Shown: positions 55,651 to 64,000 of the stretch, piece by piece
Numbering within the stretch: the stretch's first letter is position 1
Layout of the letters: each line of letters starts with the position of its first letter
DNA from: Ilyonectria destructans
Lineage: Eukaryota > Ascomycota > Sordariomycetes > Hypocreales > Nectriaceae
Direction: 5' to 3'
DNA: 64,000 bases
NCBI GenBank assembly: GCA_020740775.1
Contig: JAHEWK010000044.1
Coordinates: forward strand, 124,001-188,000
The notes under the pieces: generated by a model
Told to the model about the DNA's origin: nothing
Database searches by the model: none
What the model saw: only the letters and a program-made list of their open reading frames with translations
Made by a program: the position numbers and the translations under genes

Positions 55651-57681
55651 ATGTATGCCGTATTATGTTTGATGACTATCAAGATATCAACTGGAAGTGT
55701 TGTGGGAAACATACATTGCATACTCATTGCCTCGGACGATCGCTAGAAACAAATATGGTCCCCATTTATGGGCCTTGTGATTGTAATACCGGCTGCTATT
55801 ATGGAAGGAATTGGGCAAAAGCAATACGTGATCAGCTAGGCTGAATTCGTATATCATGGTGTGTTGGGTGGATTTGACAGGGTGGAATAGAATGGCACCT
55901 GAGCTATACGAACTACAGGGGATATTTGGGGCACAGCCTGACTCTCTCTTTCACAGAGCATTCGATCAAATTTATCAATTTTTTTTACCTACATTTTAGT
56001 TCTACTTGTATTTCGTTCAGGGGCTTATGCCCGGCTGCCAGCATTGCCCTTAATTCTTATTATTTTACGCTGTTCTTTCAGTACCCTTTCTTCTCGGCGT
56101 ATGGTCACACTCACCACATTCGGATTGTCAATTGCTTGTTTGGTTGTTGTGTAATTGTGTTGCCAACACTAAGTTTTCTCAGTTCCCTGAGACCACTAAT
56201 TACCCTACAGCTACAGATTGTGCGGGTGGGAGGGGTTGCGGTTGTTTAGGCTAGTGCGCATTTCGACCCATCACAATGGAAGGAGCTGTATTACAAAACG
56301 TGGTACTGTAGCGATTAAGTAGTTAGAGTACCTATATCACCTGTAGTTACTGGAGTTAAGCTTTCCGGATCTACCTGCACACTTAGATTTCCCATAGGCC
56401 ATAGGTATCGCGGAGAGCTTCGCCTTCGCACATACTTGACACGTGATCATGATTCGACCGAAGGAGCGCAAAATAAAGGAACATGTTAGCTGTGGGGACT
56501 TTCTGGGGCGAAATAGAGTAAAATGGTCTCAACAAGGTAGAGCAATGCTGAACGTGGGCGACTTAGGCAAGCATGCCGAGACATACGTAGAGTAAATCTG
56601 TAAACTGGGGAGTTATCGGTGTCACACTTTAATTCATGAGCGAAGACCACAGCCTGTAGTCTCTTGTGATGAGGATAAAGGAGTTGGAGGTACAGCAAAA
56701 ATGGAGGAGATATGGCAGAGGCAATTATGGAGTTCATAGGAGAAAATGGCGTTGCATCCAAGGTTGCGTATTCATGATGGATAATGCCGGCAATATGAAC
56801 ACCATGCTTGGTACGATTTCGGACGACCCGGAAGGCGAGTTTGATATGTCCTACGACTTTCTTCCCACCGGCTTCGCTTTTCTGGTCCTATCATTGGCTT
56901 AACAGTAATGGAATTCCTTATAGGAAAGCAACTAGGCGCATACTCTGGGCCGTCAAGTGGAGAAATTGTGGAATGGACAAGGCGAAGGGCAATCGGAAAA
57001 CTTGACATTATTATAATCTACATTACTTGGAGCCACTTGTGTCTCTGAGCGTTTACTGTTCTCAGCGATAGTCTGAAGATAATGACACTGGTTGGAATTC
57101 GTGGTACAAAATGGTCGAGTAGGCACTCCGACCTAAGGTCAGGCAAATCATCACCATCGGGGATGCGGGATAGCATGTCGGAAAGTTCTTGGCTGTATTG
57201 GCGGAAGACGGCTTCACTGTTGGCAAGTGGAACCCTTCCAACGAGGAGACAATCCTTGGGACTTATATTGATGATGCACTGAGGGCGGTGACTTATGAGG
57301 TACGAAACTTGCCCGGACTTGTGGGTAGGTGACCCTAACATGGATCGGCGTCAAGGCTGAAGGATTAGGTAACACTGTCGTACTGGTTTCCGATAGCCGT
57401 TGATGTTTCCGACAGATTATGTACTATGTACAGTATCCAAAACAAGGACCAGAAATAAGAAGTCTCAGAACAGGGCCAATAGTGGACCAAGATAATTTCC
57501 TAGAAAGGCCTGTTTTCTGTAGGCAAACTTCTTCTCATTCAATCAGATATAAAAATAAATTGGTTGCCTTTTCCATTCTGAGTACAGTATCACTCAACAG
57601 CCTACCGTGATCTTTACTAGACTTAATCAATATATCAAACCCCCCCATCTTCGGCCTCCCATAGCATTGTTACCTTCAACA
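55651..57681. other. Mostly empty; possible coding relics at 56800-57330
   Basis: No intact gene. Near 57080-57330 one plus-strand frame reads ITIGDAG, a stop, then HVGKFLAVLAEDGFTVGKW and EETILGTYIDDALRAVTYEV, which looks like decayed coding. An ATG-led frame near 56909-57045 gives MEFLIGKQLGAYSG. Neither family is recognised. TATAAAA at 57548 may serve the downstream oxidoreductase. Confidence 0.35.
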
Positions 57682-59283
57682 ATGGCTCCTCAACAGCTTT
57701 CAGCAAACAACAAAAAAGTCGACATATCCCCGACAGACCTGCCTTCACGCAATCTTAGCACTAAGGCGAGCTATCCTACTGCCAAGTCGGACGAGCATAG
57801 CGGGTTGGGTATCACTAGGGTACTGGACCTCAACCGGGACTTGTGCAATAATGACGAGATCGCACGCTTCGTGGGTGAGCTTAAACAGCGCGGTATACAG
57901 GTCCAGGAGACCGACAGGCGCACTTTTCCACCCGAAGCTATAATGCATGATCGAGGAGCTGTCGTCCCAGCGCTTATCGTCTCACCGCGAAGCGAATGGG
58001 GAGTTGTACAGACCTTGAAGTTGCTCAAGGACTTTGAGCTTTATGATCGACTTCCTGTCTCAGTACGGAGCGGCGGTCACGGATATTTCAATGGGGCATC
58101 ATGCTCTGGCATCATGCTGAACCTCGCTGGTATGACGGGACGGCGAATTACGGGAAATACATTATTCGTGGAGCCTGGTTGCGTCTTAGGACAACTAATT
58201 AATACATTAGCGAACCACAGCAAAGCGGTACCTCACGGGGACTGCTTCGGCGTCGGGGCAGGCGGACACTTCCTGACTGCAGGGTGGGATCTCATCTTAG
58301 CTCGGCGTTATGGACTTGGGTGTCAGTCCGTTATTGGCGGGCGTGTCGTCTTATGGGACGGATCCATCGTTGAGGTGGATGAGAACAACCATCCGACATT
58401 ACTGCATGCGATGCGTGGCGGTGCGGTTGCGGGAGCGGGAGTGGTCACGGAAGTACGGTTGCATTTAATAGATGAGCCGTGCTTCGCAACATGGCTCTTT
58501 ACGCGCATTAGCAAGGAGCAATTGGAGACCTGCGTGGCATATGAGGCTTTCGCCAACGCCACAACGCTACCTAACGACATTTCGGTATCGTTTCGTTTCC
58601 ATTTTGAGCCCGACCAGCTTGAGCCTGTATGCTCGTTCAACATTGTTAGCCTTCTTACAGTAGATGAGACAATTCGTTGCCTTAACCAACATTTGGGCAA
58701 TAAAGTCACATCTTTGGTGGACGATCCTTCAGCTTGGAACGAAAAGTCTCTACTGGACTTGCGAATGCTGCCGGCTTCTGAATTCTTAGCCGCAAATCCG
58801 GAAATGTTAGCCGAAGTCTCTTCTCTGGCACTACAAGAAGATCCTCTAGTCTACTGGAAGCAGACTTCTTCCTCGCGCGAGATGGCAAGGTCGTTCTTAA
58901 CATCGATCTCGCACTGGGTTGTTCCAAAGTGCGAAACTATGTTACTTGACATATATAAAGCATTTCAATACGCTCAGGCGAAGCCGGCACGCGAACGAAT
59001 GTACGCGCTTGTTATCCAAGGAGGCGGGCGCATCTCTGAGTTACAACACAAGTGCTCTATGCCGTTAGGCCAAGCATTGGCCCGCTTCGAGTTGCATTGG
59101 GATGACCTTTTGAAAGAAGAGCAATGGTGTCGTCGCTTTACAGATAACATCTCCGATATCATCCAATCTAAAGCAGACGCGGCGCCTGACCGACCATACC
59201 GGGGAGACGCATGGCTGGATGAACAAACTGAGGATGCCAGACTGGACACTATACTCAAGGAGTATGATCGTCGCTTTGTGTAA
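57682..59283 (+). CDS. FAD-linked oxidoreductase (PCMH/BBE type)
   Basis: Single-exon 533-aa flavoprotein. An in-frame extension to 57607 begins with GTG, so the ATG at 57682 (CAACAATGG context) is used. PCMH domain: VSPRSEWGVVQTLKLL, SVRSGGHGYFNGASCSG with the His often bonded to FAD, and HGDCFGVGAGGHFLTAGWD with the Cys and Gly-rich loop, then GLGCQSVIGGRVVLWDG. The C-terminal part lacks a strong NxNxxxY BBE core but ends YRGDAWLDEQTED. Such enzymes oxidise sugars or secondary metabolites; substrate unknown. No clear signal peptide. No biosynthetic neighbours are apparent, so it stands alone. Confidence 0.85.
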   Translation: MAPQQLSANNKKVDISPTDLPSRNLSTKASYPTAKSDEHSGLGITRVLDLNRDLCNNDEIARFVGELKQRGIQVQETDRRTFPPEAIMHDRGAVVPALIVSPRSEWGVVQTLKLLKDFELYDRLPVSVRSGGHGYFNGASCSGIMLNLAGMTGRRITGNTLFVEPGCVLGQLINTLANHSKAVPHGDCFGVGAGGHFLTAGWDLILARRYGLGCQSVIGGRVVLWDGSIVEVDENNHPTLLHAMRGGAVAGAGVVTEVRLHLIDEPCFATWLFTRISKEQLETCVAYEAFANATTLPNDISVSFRFHFEPDQLEPVCSFNIVSLLTVDETIRCLNQHLGNKVTSLVDDPSAWNEKSLLDLRMLPASEFLAANPEMLAEVSSLALQEDPLVYWKQTSSSREMARSFLTSISHWVVPKCETMLLDIYKAFQYAQAKPARERMYALVIQGGGRISELQHKCSMPLGQALARFELHWDDLLKEEQWCRRFTDNISDIIQSKADAAPDRPYRGDAWLDEQTEDARLDTILKEYDRRFV

Positions 59284-60366
59284 AGCTGCTCGGCGATATA
59301 GCTAAACCACCCTAGAGCTTCCAGATGCTTTGACATTATTGTTCTCTTCTTAGCCAGAGCATAAACAGGAAAATTTCCCCCATATAACGACGTGATCCTG
59401 ATGATCCCCTTGAGGCACTTAGGAAAGCTCAAGAATGGGTTAAAGATGCAGAGAGAGAGGTCAATTCATCAGACTAAGTATGTTTAGCCAGATAATATCA
59501 AGTATTAAAGGTAGTCAGCATTTACGCCACACAGTTGACACAAGCTTCAAAGGGGCACAGTAGATGTTTTTGAACTTTTATATATCATCCTACTAGTTAT
59601 CTAGTAACGTTAGGCTTAATAAGGTTAACTTTAATGTTGACTTAAATAGGATGAAGAAGAGCTCCCCAAGATGATTGCATTAACATCTTCATATGCATCG
59701 GACGAATCACATCGCTACCCCTGATGTCGATGAAAGCGCCGTGTTCGTTGACCAACTTGTCTTTTGTGATGCGAAGTTATTTTTCGGAGAACGGAATGAT
59801 TGACCGAGAAGGAAATATTGGGATTGATCTGGATTTTTCTTACGCTAACCTGAGTCGCGATTATCTGGAGCGCGGCTGGAGTTCAGTGTACACAGGACGG
59901 CCTGATAGCATGCATGCTAAGGCTCCCTAAGTGCTGCTTCTTGAAATAGGTAAGAGAGCGTTGACGGTGGGAACTCTGGCTCGTCTGACTTCCGTGACAA
60001 TGGCCCTTCTTTCTTATTCTCCAGGCTCTCCGTCCCTTGGGGAACGGCAGCATGTTCATCCTCGGCCGTCCGCTCCTGAGGAGCAAAAGACTGGGCCATG
60101 TTGACATCCCGATCGCCCAATGGCCCTTCTTTTTCAACCACATCTCTAACTGTTTATCGACATCCTTATGAGTCAAGGGGTGGGATCAAGTGGGCAGTAA
60201 ATTTCTTGGGTGGCGTTCTTACTTGCGCCGTTCGGCTGCCACATACTATACATCTGTCGATACCACTCCATCTCAGAGTCGGAGGTTCCATTGCTTTCGA
60301 TCCCTCTGTTCGAACTCCTGGAGCAGCCATGAGTCAATCTGTAACTATCTACCACTTCCTTCATGA
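59284..60366. other. Intergenic, doubtful ORFs only
   Basis: A minus-strand frame (60141-59917, DVNMAQSFAPQERTAED) is acidic and low-complexity. A plus-strand frame at 59724-59930 (MIDREGNIGIDLDFSYANL) looks coding-like but short. Neither can be assigned. CAATGGCCCTTCTTT occurs twice, at about 59998 and 60117. Confidence 0.35.
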
Positions 60367-61457
60367 ATGTCACTGCTAACACCTTTATTGCTCTCTGCAT
60401 TCAAGAAGGCAGTTCTGTCCCTATTCCTGCTTATTACACGGAGTGGAATTGATGAACTACTCAAAAAACTTGAGAGCGGTGTCCCGTTGCCTTGGGATGA
60501 AGACTTGGTACTTGCACTTGCCCTTCGTTTGGGAAAGATAATATTAAACCCGGAGGCTTCTACCCCGATTGGGGACATCTTTTTGTCGGGATGGCTCTGC
60601 GAATCTATTCAACGCCTTGAGAAGAATGGTACAGGCTCCATTATGCGTGCCCAAGCGCACGTCGTAATATGCTTGATTGGCAAGTATGCTGGGTTCTTGC
60701 ACGGTGTATATTTTGACATTGCATGTCGGGCGTTGACGGAGATTGGAGGACAAGGGAAATGGGGTCAGGATGTTTCCCTACTTGCTGTGACCTTACTTTA
60801 CGCCGCTTGGTATGTTAGGTACTGCTTGTTCAGAATTAACCAGGTTCAGTAACTAACTAGGCAGTGAACACCCACATCTACTCGCATTCGATCAGGTTTT
60901 ATGGTTACTAGATAAAGTAATGATGCCGCCGGAAGACTTTTTGTGGGAGAATTTCGAAACTACCTTTGCTTCTAAAGCGTGGGACTATATCAGCCATCTC
61001 AATTCGACTTGCCCAATGTCGGTCATACAACAATCAAGAAAACCTACGGCGTGAGATCGGGATGGAATTGCCGCGCTACGACGGCGGACTCTTCGAAGAG
61101 TTACTGGATGCTTTTACGTTCGGCTTCATACGGCCTCTGTCTTCGCCTTTGCCTGTCTCCATACATACCCCGCGCAATGCGAGATTCCTTGAGGTCGATG
61201 CTATCAAGAGGTGGCTACAGGTGAGCCGGACTCTTCTCTTGTCTGATAGGATGCATACCATTCAACGGTGAGACTTTCCTTTCTGGGTATGTGATATGAA
61301 CTAATGTGTGTCAATTAGGGAGATGGAGCTTCTTCGGCGGTTAGCTCGGTTTCGTGGTGACCTCATTGACCATACCACTTGGCTGGAACTTGCAACAGGC
61401 ACATTCAACTACTCTTTCTACCTTGATTTACCCACGCTTGATTGCGAGATGAATTAA
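60367..61457 (+). pseudogene. Uncharacterised gene with a likely frameshift
   Basis: From ATG 60367 a first exon to 60809 (MSLLTPLLLSAFKKAVLSL..., GYLH-like hydrophobic stretches) splices over intron 60810-60864 to EHPHLLAFDQVLWLLDKVMM. Near 61000-61010 the frame must shift to continue as LAQCRSYNNQENLRREIG, ELPRYDGGLFEELLDAF and on to 61267. A second intron, 61268-61318, leads to EMELLRRLARFRGDLID, and the stop is at 61457. No splice site explains the shift, so a 1-bp change is likely. No family recognised. Confidence 0.45.
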
Positions 61458-62269
61458 AAGGCCGTGTGTTACTGGTACGATGACTTTACAAACCCTCAGG
61501 TTCTGCAATTGTCCGGTCCTGCATGCCAGGAGCTATTCAACGAACAACAAGGCTCGGGAATTGCTTCTATCGATATTCCTGCCGCTACAGCCCCCTCAAA
61601 TCCCCCAGCCGCTCAGAATCAATTCGAAACCCCGATGTAGGCCCTAATGGAGGAAGCAGTGGGTCTCAACAACTCTCCAAGACGTCGCTGACACCGCTGC
61701 CAAGCCTGCGCAGGACAGCAAATGTCCCGCCCCTCGATAGCCCCGGGTAAACCAATTGGTAAGTGCTCACCTAAGATAGAACTGACATTGTGTTGGGAAG
61801 AGACTCTTGACGTTATGCTCAAGCATTAGACTACGCGTGAGAAGAAAGTTTCGCACGAAAGTCATTCCCAAGCATTGACAACAGGTGGAAATGTTTATAA
61901 GGGGCGCAATCGCTTGAAGATTGGACTAGGATGATCCTAATATGAAATATATATGGATGGAGATAGCCTGTAGATGTAGTGATCCAGATTTGCGCAATTT
62001 TCATGGATCTTGCAATCCGGCGCTTTGGCCGGCGAGTTACGCTAGAAATATCGAGGCAAGTCACGAACTTGTTAATAGCTTCACCCTGACACCTATAACT
62101 TTTGCTGGCTGCCCTTATTTCCTATTCCAATTGAGTTCTTTCCATTAAGGCTTAGTGGCAACTGTCGCGATAGCGGCTAAGGCCAGAGATTAACACCAGT
62201 CGCTTCTATCCACCCTGCCGTCGTGTTTACAGCATTTACAAGCCCTCACTATATTGTTTATCCTATAAC
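61458..62269. other. Intergenic, no gene recognised
   Basis: Coding-like sequence may trail on just after 61457 (AVCYWYDDFTNPQ), but nothing else is supported. Confidence 0.4.
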
Positions 62270-62475
62270 TGTTAGATCCGATACGGCTAATTCTATCAGA
62301 GCAATAGAGTTCAATACTGTACGATGTGGAGACTAACGATGATTGTTCTATTGATCTTCGGATGCCCCCGGCCCCCTCGTTCTGTGAGGGGTTTTCCTGT
62401 CAATCTCACCCCCTATGACTAAGATCAGGATATTGAAGTATCAGAGGATTGCGTCAGCCGAGGGTCAATCCAACA
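62270..62475 (+). mobile_element. LTR fragment (206 bp)
   Basis: Begins TGTTAGATCCGATACGG and ends GGTCAATCCAACA. Same family as 43719-43972, with an internal deletion near GATTGCGTCAGCC. CACATCCAATGAGACGCC after it recalls the leader region. No flanking 5-bp repeat confirmed. Confidence 0.6.
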
Positions 62476-62708
62476 CACATCCAATGAGACGCCTCACAGA
62501 ATCAGGGCTCGTGACAACTCTATCGGGCATCGTCCTGACATCTGTCAGGATTGCAACTTCCTCAACCATCTCACCAAACCTTACAAGTCCTCAAGTTTAG
62601 TACACGGATGGAGGGTTCCGGCGACCTGGGGTCCGGCAATACATGGTATGTATGGTTACGGCGAATAAGAGACCAGCAACCGAGGATCTCATGACCCAAG
62701 GAACTGAT

Positions 62709-62740
62709 ACAGTACAGTACTGTACAGTACTGTACAGTAG
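62709..62740. repeat. Short TACAGTAC palindromic repeat
   Basis: Alternating TACAGTAC/GTACTGTA units form a self-complementary run of about 30 bp. Could make a hairpin; no associated gene. Confidence 0.6.
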
Positions 62741-63035
62741 CATTAATAGAACGAGTAAGAGCTAGCGAACCTAATCCAGCTATGAACTATGGTTTCGGCT
62801 AGTATATGATGCCCTGAGCAGGAAATGACCTCAATCCCTGCCTCTTGTGGACATCGTCACCACATAATTCTTAAGAGCTTGACCTCTACCCAACTTCGTG
62901 ATTTGCATTGAAGGGCAGTGTACATCAGCAATGGTAGACTGAGAGGATCAAAAGACTCTCTCGAAAACTGTGTTATATCTAGGGCAGAACAGATGTATCT
63001 TGATATGGACAATGTCCATTGACTTTATTCGACAG

Positions 63036-63560
63036 CCGCAGCTTTATGTTCTTGGTTGCTATTGGCTGGCTATTTTATCTCTCCATCTACGTATGCGTCG
63101 ATCGGTGAATCGGACACTTTGAATAATAGTGGCAAGGTAGGGAAATCGTCGATGAAAGCAGTACAGAACCTTCCCTTGGTTAAATATACTGTATGCGGTT
63201 GCTCCTATCTTCTGCATAATTGCGACTTTGGGATTGATATGGCTCTGGAGACATCAACGTACTGTAACCACTTCTGGGTAAAGCGTTACGTTGCGGTGTA
63301 AGCAAGAGCCAGGAATAGCTGCGAACTGATTGCTAACGTCTACAAGCCTGATTTTGACCAACTCTGCGATGGGACTCATCTCAACAATCTTGAACATTTA
63401 CACGGTACGATATGGTCAGTGGTTTATCAAGGCGGTTATTACCGGATCAATTATAGGTGCATGGCTTCTATTTTCCGCGATTACATTCATTGTGTATGAT
63501 GCGTTCCTTATCCCTGGACTTGAATCCAATCAGAATGATTGGGTTGTTCAGTCTAGAATT
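63036..63560 (+). pseudogene. Integral membrane protein gene, probably damaged
   Basis: Coding begins after an AG acceptor at 63035: ALCSWLLLAGYFISPSTYAS (membrane segment 1), ESDTLNNSGKVGKSSMKAVQ. From about 63195 a second membrane segment appears only in another frame (APIFCIIATLGLIWLW), so two compensating shifts or an error are likely. Intron 63298-63346 (GCTAAC branch point) joins to LILTNSAMGLISTILNIYT and ITGSIIGAWLLFSAITFIVY (segments 3 and 4). The layout of small fungal four-helix membrane proteins is recognisable. Start exon not found. Confidence 0.5.
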
Positions 63561-63734
63561 CATTACTGTATACAATTCTTCAGGTATTTTTGTTGTTTCC
63601 TCACGCGCATTAAACGAAGGACTAAACATGGTGTAGACAGATTGCCTATTGAATATCCCGTGCGCGGAGCCAGTGGGCGACTGGGGCTGGATAGAGTCAA
63701 AGGCTGTAGAGTTCGGGGTTTATATGTATTTTAA

Positions 63735-64000
63735 ATCAGAATATTTAATACACAAAGCATGCTTGACTTTTGCCTGATATGGCACTGCGTTTTTGGTTCT
63801 TGTAGCATGCCTGTCGATGTCCCCCGTGCCTTTGACTTCTCAAGCGTTGAACTGAAGCGGCCCTGGTGCTGGCTAGACGGACAGAGAACCCACCCACTGC
63901 TAAGGTAAGATGTTCAAGTTTTTCATGGGCTGCACGGCCTAGCTCGAACGTCTGGCGAAGGTAATGAAGCATTATGGGCCTAGCTGTGGCTTTTGTCTAT
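63735..64000. other. Right edge, no gene recognised
   Basis: A minus-strand open frame (63972-63745) is present but resembles nothing known. A gene could continue beyond the window. Confidence 0.3.

Noticed and set aside
55307..55651. ORF with SNRMYRDSERGSDAIKN, recurring at 51774 and 43909
   Set aside because: The shared peptide comes from the repeated LTR/leader sequence read in the same frame; it is not evidence of a conserved protein.
1..64000. Starship giant transposon
   Set aside because: Patatin-like genes are typical cargo, but no DUF3435 tyrosine recombinase captain, no element edge and no matching target duplication are in this window.

Overview
The window looks like a chromosomal segment of a filamentous ascomycete (Pezizomycotina). 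Introns are 41-92 bp with GT...AG ends and GCTAAC or TACTAAC-type branch points. The gene families are typical of that group: a RING-patatin protein, Ulp1-type peptidases, a sirtuin and a PCMH/FAD oxidoreductase. Composition is strongly two-part: normal-GC ends carry genes and retroelement debris, and a very AT-rich island lies between about 4.08 and 33.84 kb. Species cannot be fixed from sequence alone.

Left end (1-4080): the 3' part of a patatin-like phospholipase gene that begins outside the window and reads in one frame through five inferred introns, then the decayed 3' end of a LINE with RNase H, then a 130-bp TG...CA element with a 5-bp target duplication.

AT-rich island (about 4080-33840): almost no host genes are visible. 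It is a nest of intron-rich, extremely AT-rich hAT-type transposons and their MITEs, with CAGGGTTG termini and 8-bp target duplications where intact. One nearly complete element (26479-30448) sits inside a reverse copy of a second family. Its leader has six heat-shock-element-like arrays spaced about 60 bp. A second full-length element (21853-26110) is in reverse. Several short elements of ordinary GC content interrupt the island: solo-LTR-like TG...CA elements of 113-218 bp, poly(A) retroposons, and a MITE with long GC-rich inverted ends. They appear to be younger than the AT-rich sequence or to have escaped the process that made it AT-rich.

Right part (33.8-64 kb), normal GC: a Ulp1-like protein with altered catalytic positions (35148-36926), a broken divergent ORF, a segment duplicated again at 52.8-54.5 kb, a truncated Tc1/mariner transposase, an apparently complete multi-exon Ulp1-like cysteine peptidase (39718-41944) directly followed by a sirtuin gene (42268-43321), a complete hAT transposon with a full 661-aa transposase ORF and perfect 8-bp target duplications (46005-48325), a DUF4097-like protein, LTR fragments of one or two families, an intact FAD-linked oxidoreductase (57682-59283), a frameshifted hypothetical gene and a damaged membrane-protein gene at the right edge.

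Overall this reads as a transposon-rich accessory compartment. The peptidase, pseudo-peptidase, sirtuin and patatin genes are the non-transposon content of most interest. No pathway linking them can be shown from sequence alone.
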